Assembly (NCBI RefSeq): GCF_900111585.1
Contig: NZ_FOHI01000004.1
Location: 62,001 to 126,000, forward strand
Direction of reading: 5' to 3'
DNA from: Nitrosospira multiformis
Lineage (GTDB): Bacteria; Pseudomonadota; Gammaproteobacteria; Burkholderiales; Nitrosomonadaceae
Length of the DNA: 64,000 nucleotides
Position 1 is the stretch's first letter. Every line of letters starts with the position of its first letter. The notes beneath the pieces are model-generated. The model was not told the DNA's origin, did not search any database, and was given only the letters and a program-made list of their open reading frames with translations. Of this stretch, positions 28,876 through 36,543 are shown piece by piece. Both the position numbers and the translations under genes were made by a program.

Positions 28876-28890
28876 CAAGCAATTCTTGCA
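28874..28890. promoter_or_regulatory. Operator copy, 11 of 14 (right array, site 3)
   Basis: TACAAGC-aat-TCTTGCA, lying across the repressor's own -10, the place expected for negative autoregulation. Confidence 0.6.
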
Positions 28891-28897
28891 CCCCGCT

Positions 28898-28914
28898 TAC
28901 AAGTTTCACTTGAC
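28898..28914. promoter_or_regulatory. Operator copy, 12 of 14 (right array, site 2)
   Basis: TACAAGT-ttc-ACTTGAC, overlapping the -35 of the rightward promoter and lying just upstream of the repressor promoter. Confidence 0.7.
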
Positions 28915-28938
28915 ATATACAAGTAAAACTTGTAATAA
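28910..28938 (+). promoter_or_regulatory. Rightward sigma-70 promoter overlapped by operators
   Basis: TTGACA, 17 bases, TAATAA. The spacer contains the perfect operator copy. Register and sequence match the leftward promoter at 27320-27348. Confidence 0.65.
28918..28934. promoter_or_regulatory. Operator copy, perfect (right array, site 1)
   Basis: TACAAGT-aaa-ACTTGTA, both arms perfect, centred 20 bp from site 2. Confidence 0.8.
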
Positions 28939-28990
28939 TACCCCTCATTAGAAATCTTCAAGCAAAAAAGGTTCATTTCACCAAGGAATC

Positions 28991-29059
28991 ATGAAGCAAT
29001 GCGATTTACCGTCGAGCAAATGGCTTCGCGCTCTGAATGACTACAGACGTATCGGGTAA
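28991..29059 (+). CDS. Tiny 22-residue leader or cro-position peptide
   Basis: It starts MKQCDLPSSKWLRALNDYRR and is preceded by AAGGA at 4-5 bases. It is the first possible gene after the rightward promoter. It is basic and has no known motif. It could be a leader peptide or simply chance; there is only a ribosome site and its position to support it. Confidence 0.35.
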   Translation: MKQCDLPSSKWLRALNDYRRIG

Positions 29060-29144
29060 CTATCAACAACAACCTGTGCCACAGGCATTCATACAAGGAA
29101 AACCACAACCATAGTGGAAATTTTAAGGAACTGGAGCGTAACCA

Positions 29145-29381
29145 ATGAGAACTGGTATCAGAAGATCAGACATCGAGAAGAACGATATGTGCTTGCCTCT
29201 TGAGCGTTGGGAGTATGGAAATCCGGAAGCGGTTGCAGAGCGTAGGCAGACTCGATCATGTCACGGCTGCCGGCATGAATCGAAAATCCGAATGGGGTGG
29301 AATAACCTGGAGTTCTGTGAAAAAGGGCAAAAACACGGCGTTCGTTGTACATTTTTTCAAAAAAAGGGATATGACAAATGA
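29145..29381 (+). CDS. Small Cys-containing island protein
   Basis: A 78-residue protein with a GGAG ribosome site 8 bases before its ATG. Residues 35-70 hold four of its five cysteines (SCHGCRHES ... LEFCEKGQKHGVRCTFF), a possible C-x2-C...C-x8-C metal site. No family is recognised. It overlaps the next gene through ATGA, so the two are translationally coupled. It lies 200 bp after the repressed promoter, the usual place for early lytic genes. Confidence 0.6.
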   Translation: MRTGIRRSDIEKNDMCLPLERWEYGNPEAVAERRQTRSCHGCRHESKIRMGWNNLEFCEKGQKHGVRCTFFQKKGYDK

Positions 29382-29902
29382 AATTTAATGATCCGCAGCA
29401 TGCATTGAGCTGGGCGTATGAAACCACTAGCCGTCCAATCGTGAAAATCTCATCCGTTAACGCGATGCGTGGACCTGACAGAGCAGGGGAGAGCGGCGCA
29501 AATGGTGAATTGACCGCGCACGATCTTCACGCACAGGCAGCGCTGATTCTAAGCCTATGCAACCGCATATTATCCGATCTGCATATAGCGTATATTAATG
29601 TTCAGTTTGGCCGGGAAGCGAGCGGCTTCGATCTGCTCAGTCGGCACCTTGCTGCAAATTTTGGGACAGGAATTCATCACCGCAGGGGTATCGAGCAGAT
29701 AATCCGCGCTTACTGTGGCCAAAAGATCGGATTGCGTGAAATCAGGAAAACTATGGCCTGTGGAATGCTCAAGGCGGCCTCATTGCGTAATCGTGGTTAT
29801 GACGCGCTCGATCTGATTCATGATCAGGCGATGGATATGTTGCAAAGGGAGATGGAAAGCCGCGGCCTACTGCGGAGCCCTGTGGTCAGTGAAATGGCGT
29901 AA
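29378..29902 (+). CDS. Phage-type protein of unknown function, possible helix-turn-helix
   Basis: A 174-residue protein beginning MKFNDPQHALSWAYETTSRP. The middle (LTAHDLHAQAALILSLCNRI) and the C-terminal stretch (QKIGLREIRKTMACGMLKAASLRNRGYDALDLIHDQA) are helical. The latter has the spacing of a helix-turn-helix. I recall similar proteins from the early regions of betaproteobacterial prophages, but cannot name one. Its place after a repressed promoter suggests a transcriptional regulator or antiterminator; this is inference. The start overlaps the preceding stop by 4 bases. Confidence 0.65.
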   Translation: MKFNDPQHALSWAYETTSRPIVKISSVNAMRGPDRAGESGANGELTAHDLHAQAALILSLCNRILSDLHIAYINVQFGREASGFDLLSRHLAANFGTGIHHRRGIEQIIRAYCGQKIGLREIRKTMACGMLKAASLRNRGYDALDLIHDQAMDMLQREMESRGLLRSPVVSEMA

Positions 29903-30022
29903 TTGGATCAGACCAGAAGAAGGTCGAGCTGGTGTGGCGTAGACGTCTTGCCCCGGCTCGATCCTGGTTTTCGCCGGTTTCGTTGATTACTTCTTTTCTT
30001 TTAAAAAATTTTCCTATGCACT

Positions 30023-30053
30023 CGTTCAGCTCTCGACAAGCTCAGAGAGAACG
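30023..30053. repeat. REP-like palindrome
   Basis: CGTTC...GAACG arms enclose CTCTCGACAAGCTCAGAGAG. This resembles the dispersed CGTTCGTGCTGAGCTTGTCGAA elements found in many proteobacteria. It sits in the 620-bp gene-free stretch 29903-30523. Confidence 0.6.
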
Positions 30054-30116
30054 GGGACGAAGACTCAGGGTAAGCGGAAGGTGAAGTGTTTCGGGTGAAT
30101 GAAGATCTGCTAGAGT

Positions 30117-30242
30117 CTGTTTACACTTGTTTCACATCCAGACGACCTTATCAGCACGAGGCCTGAGCCGCGCCGGTGAGCAGGCCTCTGTAAGCAGCAA
30201 ATAACGATAGATTGGATAAAACCATTCCATTCCTTCGAGTAA
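30117..30242. repeat. MITE-like repeat, degenerate copy
   Basis: The left end CTGTTTACACTTGTTT matches the ends of the copy at 34921-35065 at 15 of 16 bases. Internal blocks also correspond (GAGGC..GAGCCGCG, TGTAAGC, TAACGAT, CCTTCGA). The right terminal repeat has decayed. The rest of the gap up to 30523 holds nothing recognisable. Confidence 0.6.
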
Positions 30243-30523
30243 GCGGATGCGCAACTCTACTCTCAAAACATGCGCCATTATCCCGTGAATCGGTGAAATA
30301 TCCAGGTTAAACGTCGGCTTGTGCCCCCATCAACACTGCGTATTGTGGAAGATTCAAATCCTCAGAATGAAGTTCTGTAACGATTCTGCCTTCCTTGGTT
30401 GGGTACGCCACCGCACAGAATTAGCCCGCCGATTTATGCAATTCTCAAGCGGCATGAACCCAGACAGAACGGTGAGTACCGGGTCTGTTTTATCACAGAT
30501 AATCTACCCCGAAGAATTTAAAT

Positions 30524-30808
30524 ATGAGAAAGTCTATTATTTCAGTAGGAATGAGCGGATTCGTGATAGCAATGCTTGCCGGATGCGGTACCCGCACCGC
30601 GCAGGAAGACGTCAGATCCGTTGATTGGTATGAGTCGCATGAAACGGAACGAACTGCAAAGCTAAAAGATTGCATGACCAGTCCGCGCACGCTGGATGCA
30701 ACGCCCGATTGTGTCAATGCGAGCCGTGCTGAAAATAATATTAAAGCAGCGACTAAGTGGGCTACGCCAGACGAAGGTGTGCGGACTGAGCCATCTATCA
30801 GAAATTAA
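30524..30808 (+). CDS. EexN-family lipoprotein
   Basis: A 94-residue lipoprotein. The signal peptide MRKSIISVGMSGFVIAMLAGC ends in a perfect lipobox (Cys 21). The mature part has the EexN pattern VDWYESHETERTAKLKDCMTSP ... TPDCVNASRAENNIKAATKW, with two cysteines that could form a disulfide. EexN and TrbK-like proteins act in entry exclusion on conjugative plasmids, but chromosomal relatives occur widely without known role. No conjugation genes are in the window. It is convergent with the P-type ATPase. Confidence 0.75.
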   Translation: MRKSIISVGMSGFVIAMLAGCGTRTAQEDVRSVDWYESHETERTAKLKDCMTSPRTLDATPDCVNASRAENNIKAATKWATPDEGVRTEPSIRN

Positions 30809-30886
30809 GAACGAACAGGAGAATGCTGCCTTTCCGCGACGTAAAATAAAACACGAAGTAACTAAAGCTGGCGCGGGCGCTGCGCT

Positions 30887-33796
30887 CTATGGCTGCTGAA
30901 CTACTGGGGAATGTGAAGTCTGGCTTGTTGTACGGTACATCATACGGTACATCAATTTGCTCAATTCACGCAACCACAGCACGGAACTTGCTACCCCTGC
31001 GCAAAGCAACCAGTCCCGCAGACTCAGGCTGACAGTAGAGAATGCGTGCTGTAGAAATGGCACGTAAATTACAGCGACCTGCAGCAGGAGCGAAAGCAGG
31101 ATCGCGCTCCACAGCCATTTATTGGAGAATAAACCGATAAATGCACTCTGTTTATCAGAACGCGCATTCAGGACATTAAAGAGGGAAAACAATACCAGGG
31201 TATTGAAAGCCATTGTTTGCGCATAGGGTATGCCGCCCGAGCCTTCTATAAGGCCTTGCGGAAGGCAGGCGTCGATCACCAGCAGCGTTCCCACTGCCGT
31301 GATTACACCTACAAAGGCGATGCCGAACCACATTTCAGATGTTATTACACGTTCTCCCTTTACCCGGGGAGGTCCGCGCATGACATGGGCTCCTGCCGGA
31401 TCGACGCCCAGCGCAAGGGCGGGAGCTCCATCGGTTACGAAATTAATCCACAGGAGTTGCGTTGCCAGCAGGGGCAGCACAATAAGTCCGTCCTCTATCT
31501 GCAATCCGATGATATTTGCGAGTAGAACGCCGAAAAACATCACGAGCACTTCTCCTATGTTGGACGAGAGCAGATAGCGTAAAAATTTTCGAATATTGGA
31601 AAAGATGGTGCGGCCTTCTTCCACCGCTGCCACGATCGACGCAAAATTGTCATCCGTGAGAACCATGTCAGCCGCTTCCCTGGAGACATCTGTCCCTGTG
31701 ATTCCCATAGCCACTCCAATATCCGAAGTTTTCAGGGCGGGCGCGTCGTTTACGCCGTCCCCCGTCATTGCAGTGACTTCACCCCCTCTCTGTAGCGCTT
31801 TGACAATCCGAAGCTTATGCTCGGGGTTTACGCGCGCATACACGGAAACTTCCTTTACAGTGCGATCAAGCTCCTCATCCGAGAGTTGCTCAAGTTTTGC
31901 ACCTGTAACAACCTGCCTGTCTTCAGTTATTCCCAACTGGGCGGCAATAACGGTTGCAGTTACAGGATGATCGCCTGTGATCATTATCGGCCTGATACCG
32001 GCGGCCTTTGCCCGGCTAACGGCATTTTTCGCTTCCTCGCGTGGAGGATCGAGCATGCCAATCAGCCCAACAAATACCAGGTTGTACTCGATGCTTTCAT
32101 CCGCTCTATCGGCTTCGAACGCGTCAGCGGGGACGGATCGGAACGCAACACCGAGAGAACGTAATGCCTCAGCTGCCAATTCCTCATTCAGCTTCAGGAT
32201 CTCGCTGCGTCGCTCCGGAGTTAGCGACCTGGTTTCTTCCCCCACCAGTTCAAAGGAGCATCGGGCGAGTAATGCATCGGGCGCTCCCTTGGTAAAGACA
32301 AGCAGGCATTCGCGTTTTTTTGCATTGGCATGCAGCGTCGTCATCAATTTACGCTCCGAGGAGAAGGGAAGCTCGCCTACACGCCCGAATCGTGCATCCA
32401 GTGCATCAGCCTCCAGTCCTGCCTTGCGCGCCGCGACTATAAGTGCCCCCTCGGTCGGATCGCCCTGCACCCTCCATCCATCCGCATCATGCTGCAATAC
32501 AGCGTTACTGGCTCTGTCGGCGATGGTCAGGGCCCGCTCAAGCTCATGTCGCAACGCGCCTTCAATCCTGCCACTCGCTTTATCTTCTTCTATGAAACTT
32601 AGATCAGTTTGAAGCAGATTATCCGGATATTTATTATTCCCAGGACTGCAGCGGCGCACCTCGCCTTTGGGTGAATAGCCGGTACCAGTCATTTCGATGC
32701 GTCCACTTGTCGTAATAACTACCCGCACTGTCATTTCATTTTTTGTCAGGGTGCCTGTTTTGTCGGAAGCGATAATGGTTGCGGAACCAAGCGTTTCGAC
32801 TGCGGGGAGATGACGTACTATTGCATTTCTGCGCGCCATGCGTTGGACGCCTAGGGCAAGTACAGCTGTTACCACGGCAGGTAAACCTTCGGGTATGGCG
32901 GCAACAGCGAGGGCTACTCCCAGTATAAGGACGTCCATAAGCACAGCCGGACTGCTTACATTCCCTATGAGAATAATCGTGGTAATCATTATGACGGCAA
33001 TTGCCACCACGATTATTCCCAGTAGTTTGCCGACACGCGCAAGTTCTTGCTGCAACAACGTTGTCTCTGGCGGCATCGTTGCCAACATTCCTGCGATATG
33101 TCCCATCTGGGTTTGCGCGCCGATTGCCACCACCAGTGCATGCGCGTGGCCGAAAGTAACGGCGGTTCCACTAAAGATCATATTATGGCGGTCCCCAAGC
33201 TCGGCCGGTTCCATGAGGAGCCCGGTATCCTTGGACACAGGCAAACTCTCGCCAGTGAGTGCCGCTTCAGTCGTTTGTAGTGCGGTGGTTTGAATGAGCC
33301 GTGCGTCCGCAGGGATGGTATCGCCTTCTTCAACGAGAATGATATCGCCAGGCACCAGTTCTGCTGCAACGACAGAGCGCTGTACACCGCCGCGGATGAC
33401 CTTGGCACGTGCAGCTGACATCTGACGTAAGGCAGCGACTGCTTCTTCCGCCCTGGATTCCTGAATGTAACCCATGAGTGCGTTGAGCAGCACCACCGCA
33501 AAGATAGCGATTGCCTCGTAAGGTAAAGTGGATTCGCGTTCATAAAGCCACAGGCCTGCCGAAATTGCCGTTGCAATCAGCAGAAGCATAACCAGTACAT
33601 TCTGGAACTGAGCGAGAAACTTTTGCCAGCGGGGAACAACTTTTCCGGCCGGCAGTTCATTTCTCCCGTATCTCTCCAGTCGGGCCAGTGCTTCTGTCTC
33701 GCTCAAGCCGAGCTGGGTATCCGTTTCGTAGGCGGAGGCCAGTTCTTGAATGGATTGCTGATATGAGTCTTTCTTATTTTGCTCGGATGTATGCAA
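30887..33796 (-). CDS. P-type cation-transporting ATPase (P2A, Ca2+-type)
   Basis: A 969-residue inner-membrane pump. The N-terminal cation-ATPase domain is followed by two helices, the actuator domain with TGES (AALTGESLPV), the ion-binding helix with AAIPEGLPAVV, the phosphorylation motif SDKTGTLT (Asp 345), the nucleotide domain with KGAPDALL, the MTGDGVNDAPALK hinge and six C-terminal helices. The PEGLP motif and NFVTDGAPALALG in the sixth helix region point to the P2 (Ca2+, Mg2+ or Na+) type rather than heavy-metal pumps, though it lacks the full set of SERCA site-I acids. It is a single gene. The ion is not certain. Confidence 0.93.
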   Translation of the reverse strand: MHTSEQNKKDSYQQSIQELASAYETDTQLGLSETEALARLERYGRNELPAGKVVPRWQKFLAQFQNVLVMLLLIATAISAGLWLYERESTLPYEAIAIFAVVLLNALMGYIQESRAEEAVAALRQMSAARAKVIRGGVQRSVVAAELVPGDIILVEEGDTIPADARLIQTTALQTTEAALTGESLPVSKDTGLLMEPAELGDRHNMIFSGTAVTFGHAHALVVAIGAQTQMGHIAGMLATMPPETTLLQQELARVGKLLGIIVVAIAVIMITTIILIGNVSSPAVLMDVLILGVALAVAAIPEGLPAVVTAVLALGVQRMARRNAIVRHLPAVETLGSATIIASDKTGTLTKNEMTVRVVITTSGRIEMTGTGYSPKGEVRRCSPGNNKYPDNLLQTDLSFIEEDKASGRIEGALRHELERALTIADRASNAVLQHDADGWRVQGDPTEGALIVAARKAGLEADALDARFGRVGELPFSSERKLMTTLHANAKKRECLLVFTKGAPDALLARCSFELVGEETRSLTPERRSEILKLNEELAAEALRSLGVAFRSVPADAFEADRADESIEYNLVFVGLIGMLDPPREEAKNAVSRAKAAGIRPIMITGDHPVTATVIAAQLGITEDRQVVTGAKLEQLSDEELDRTVKEVSVYARVNPEHKLRIVKALQRGGEVTAMTGDGVNDAPALKTSDIGVAMGITGTDVSREAADMVLTDDNFASIVAAVEEGRTIFSNIRKFLRYLLSSNIGEVLVMFFGVLLANIIGLQIEDGLIVLPLLATQLLWINFVTDGAPALALGVDPAGAHVMRGPPRVKGERVITSEMWFGIAFVGVITAVGTLLVIDACLPQGLIEGSGGIPYAQTMAFNTLVLFSLFNVLNARSDKQSAFIGLFSNKWLWSAILLSLLLQVAVIYVPFLQHAFSTVSLSLRDWLLCAGVASSVLWLRELSKLMYRMMYRTTSQTSHSPVVQQP

Positions 33797-34161
33797 TGTT
33801 CATCTGCCTGCTTCTTGTTTTCCTTGTTTGTTCTGTAACATAGGGGGCGTTGAACAGATATTACTGGCGCAACTGGATACCGGAATGCTGCCGAAAAGGC
33901 GGTGATAATCGGTACATGGACCTTGGGACGATCGATTTTAACTGCAATTCGTTCACTCAGGACTGCCAGGATTGTTCAAGAGTTTCTTGTACTGAAGATA
34001 GGCTGGAAAAAACAACAGTAGGGGTAGTGGAAGTAGAGCTTACCTAGATAACCGACAAAAGATCGGTGGATCAGGTGTTCCAGAGATGAGTCTCTCTAAT
34101 CGAGAGCTTTTTGAATTTTCTTTGAAGAAAGCGGCCTGCCAAAATGGCGACAGAGTGCTTT

Positions 34162-34192
34162 GATCGTACCAAGGGGAGGAGTTGGTACGATC
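34162..34192. repeat. 11-bp perfect inverted repeat
   Basis: GATCGTACCAA-ggggaggag-TTGGTACGATC, 18 bp beyond the stop of the SRPBCC gene. It may be a transcript-end stem, but no T-tract follows in either direction. The rest of the 33797-34209 gap shows no credible gene. Confidence 0.6.
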
Positions 34193-34209
34193 TTTGAGTT
34201 TGAGAAGTG

Positions 34210-34755
34210 CTAATGTTGTCCGACCGAACCGCGCCACGCTCCGGTTTCCTTTCCCCGGCTTTCGAGAAATTCCTTGAAGCACCGGAGATCTTCGCTCGTA
34301 CGTGCCTTTACTGCCCCCAAAGCGTCTCCCAGTCCTTCAAGGAAGGTCCGCGGTCCATAATCCATCTTCAGCACCACTCGGGTTTTTGAGTCGGAGATTC
34401 CATAGAAGCTCACAACACCCGAATTTCTGGCACCATTCGTGCTATGCCAGGCGATCCGCTGATCGGGAACCTGTTCCGTAATCTCGGCATCCCATTCTTC
34501 TTCCTTGCCTGCAATCTCTGCCCGCCAATGCAGATGGGTATCATCGATCTGTCGTACTTCGCGTACACCTTTCATGAACCTGGGAAATTCTTCAAATTGG
34601 GTCCATTGGTTATATGCAGTACTAACCGGTACATTGACTTCGATAAAGTTCTCCACGGTCGATGTGTATCCGAAGTCCCTCGATTTCCTGAATGTTTTCG
34701 ATAACATCATTCCCCCTGCAGCAACTGCGGCGAGTGCCACTATTCTTCCTAGCAT
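34210..34755 (-). CDS. SRPBCC (polyketide cyclase/dehydrase-like) protein with membrane anchor
   Basis: A 181-residue protein starting MLGRIVALAAVAAGGMML, an uncleaved N-terminal hydrophobic helix. An SRPBCC domain follows: VENFIEVNVPVSTAYNQWTQFEEFPRFM, the typical opening of the cyclase/dehydrase Pfam family, through DYGPRTFLEGLGDALG. AGGAGGT at 6 bases makes this ATG certain against an 11-codon extension. Proteins with this exact arrangement often sit in stress or desiccation gene groups; the ligand is unknown. Confidence 0.82.
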   Translation of the reverse strand: MLGRIVALAAVAAGGMMLSKTFRKSRDFGYTSTVENFIEVNVPVSTAYNQWTQFEEFPRFMKGVREVRQIDDTHLHWRAEIAGKEEEWDAEITEQVPDQRIAWHSTNGARNSGVVSFYGISDSKTRVVLKMDYGPRTFLEGLGDALGAVKARTSEDLRCFKEFLESRGKETGAWRGSVGQH

Positions 34756-34920
34756 TTTTACCTCCTGTAGACTTGATTTCATTGGCACGATGCCGGATTT
34801 TCCAGGCGAGAAAGCCTCTCGGTTTTATGAAAAATTATTTGCTGATACCCGCGATAATAGGTTTTTCGGGGTGGAATTCTGTGCGGTTGTGCACGTAATC
34901 GCAGTTTCGCGGACTATGAT

Positions 34921-35065
34921 CTGTTAACACTTGTTTTACGCTCGCGAAGGTGACGGATTTAACCGGGGCGAGGCGGGAGCCGCGTAGCAGAGTAAATTTT
35001 GTAAGCGGTGAGTAACGATGGACTGGCGAGATTCCGTCCCGTCCCTTCGAAACAAGTGTCAACAG
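34921..35065. mobile_element. MITE-like element, 145 bp with 16-bp terminal inverted repeats
   Basis: The ends CTGTTAACACTTGTTT and AAACAAGTGTCAACAG are inverted copies with one mismatch. No ORF lies inside and no target duplication is obvious. A second, decayed copy lies at 30117. Confidence 0.65.
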
Positions 35066-35248
35066 GCTCTAAAATCAAGCAGCTGCAGAGGCTGCATGTA
35101 TCCAAGGACACCCTTATACACTCTTATCCAAGGTGCGCTATCGCACCGATGACCGGATATCGGACAAATATCATTCAGTCAACCTGCCAACTGAAATATG
35201 CAAAAAGCAGATTGCAGGAAAATCATCTCCCCAAGGGCGGATTGAAAA

Positions 35249-35671
35249 ATGAATATGCCAGGGTTTACTGCCGAAGCAGCAATATATAGAACGAGTTCAC
35301 GATATACAGTCAGCTATAAAGTCCAACACCTCGGCTCAGGCCTCAACGAGAGCCTTGTCATTTTCCCTCAAGCATGCAGTTTTGGTAGAAACATTATTTG
35401 TAATGGCTGGATTCTTGGCTGCATCGGGTGCACTGCATTTTTTCCGTCAGTTCCCGCCATGATTGCATGCTATGCGGCCTGCATGGGGTCGATGTTCACC
35501 TATTGCCGTGATTGTCTGGACTTTATCGATATACCGGAGAATGGTAGTGGTGGCGGTGGCGGCGGGGGAGGGCCCCCTGCCGGAGGTACCTGTTTCCCGA
35601 ATAAATGCTGCGAGTGGGGTGAAAACGCCGAGTGTACGTTGTGCATTCCCCGGAACGCTGCCTGTCCCTAA
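35249..35671 (+). CDS. Cysteine- and glycine-rich peptide with PGFTAE leader-like N-terminus
   Basis: A 140-residue protein beginning MNMPGFTAEAAIYRTSSRY. I recall this M-x-x-PGFTAE-x-x-(L/I)Y opening from many otherwise unrelated small Cys- or Gly-rich proteins in soil proteobacteria, which suggests a shared leader. The body has 14 cysteines: a hydrophobic Cys-rich block (about 40-85), a linker with eight consecutive glycines (about 99-110), then a compact block with GTCFPNKCCEW and ECTLCIP. There is no standard signal peptide. A modified or secreted peptide is possible, but no maturation gene adjoins. The function is unknown. Confidence 0.65.
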   Translation: MNMPGFTAEAAIYRTSSRYTVSYKVQHLGSGLNESLVIFPQACSFGRNIICNGWILGCIGCTAFFPSVPAMIACYAACMGSMFTYCRDCLDFIDIPENGSGGGGGGGGPPAGGTCFPNKCCEWGENAECTLCIPRNAACP

Positions 35672-35764
35672 CGGGTCAAAGTAACTGAATAGAAAGATAA
35701 TTCCTGACAGGGATGGATGAACTTGCCATAAATCCCGATTGCACAGATATCCTGGAGCAACCGG

Positions 35765-36451
35765 TCAGATTTCTATTATGGCTTTCAGGGGCAGGTGATC
35801 CGATGCAATCCGCGCGAGGCCGCTGCTATGAGCTTCGAGGCTTTTCAGTCGGCGGCGCGGATGCACCCATAGACGGTCCAGTGCCATGAAAGGTCTTCGC
35901 GCGGGAAATGTGGCGCAGTGAGGAGGACGCTTGAAGTGAGCGTGCAACCAGTGAAGAGGGCGTCCCCACAGAAACCATTCATTGAGGTCGCCCATTAACA
36001 CATAGATCTCTGTAAGACGGATTTCAAACAGCTTAAGCAAGTGGCGTACCTGTTCCCGTCGTTCCCAAGGTCGCAGACCGAGGTGGGTTGCAACCACATG
36101 CACCCGTCGCTCGTTCCAGGCAAGAGTGACATCGAGCGCTCCGCGCGGCTCCCGCCCAGGCAGGGTGAGATCTATCCGATTTACCGCCACGACCGGAAGC
36201 CTCGTCAACAGGGCGTTTCCATAGTGATGTGTGCGGCGTACCAGGGTTGGTCCGGCAATGGCGGTGAGCCCGGTCTTCGCTGCGAAATAATCCAGCAGGT
36301 CATAACCTTCAACCTGGTGATGCTCTACTTCCTGCAGAGCAATTACATCCGCATTCATCTCCTGCAGAACGTCTATGATGCGGTCAGGTTTAAAGCTTCC
36401 GTCGGCGCCGATACAGCCGTGTATATTGTAGGTAGCCAGTGTCATTTGCAT
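35765..36451 (-). CDS. Endonuclease/exonuclease/phosphatase (EEP) family protein
   Basis: A 228-residue EEP-fold protein. It shows TYNIHGCIG at the start, ALQEVE with the metal-binding Glu, the THLGLR strand with its His, MGDLNEW with the catalytic Asp/Asn pair, and a final SDHLPLKA with the general-base His. The fold serves DNases, inositol phosphatases and sphingomyelinases. No signal peptide is seen. It lies 92 bp after a phospholipase D-type gene on the same strand, a pairing I recall from other proteobacteria, so a phospholipid or headgroup phosphodiesterase role is inferred. Confidence 0.85.
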   Translation of the reverse strand: MQMTLATYNIHGCIGADGSFKPDRIIDVLQEMNADVIALQEVEHHQVEGYDLLDYFAAKTGLTAIAGPTLVRRTHHYGNALLTRLPVVAVNRIDLTLPGREPRGALDVTLAWNERRVHVVATHLGLRPWERREQVRHLLKLFEIRLTEIYVLMGDLNEWFLWGRPLHWLHAHFKRPPHCATFPARRPFMALDRLWVHPRRRLKSLEAHSSGLARIASDHLPLKAIIEI

Positions 36452-36543
36452 AGAATTTCATGAACTCCGGTTTTCCTGTCCGAACAGGCGTTTAAACTGA
36501 AAGCTGCCGGGCGGAAAGCAGGAAGCCGGCGCCTGGCTAAACT

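Noticed and set aside
33850-34047. 65-codon Cys-containing frame in the gap after the P-type ATPase gene
   Set aside because: No ribosome site, no motif, and composition like the surrounding non-coding DNA.
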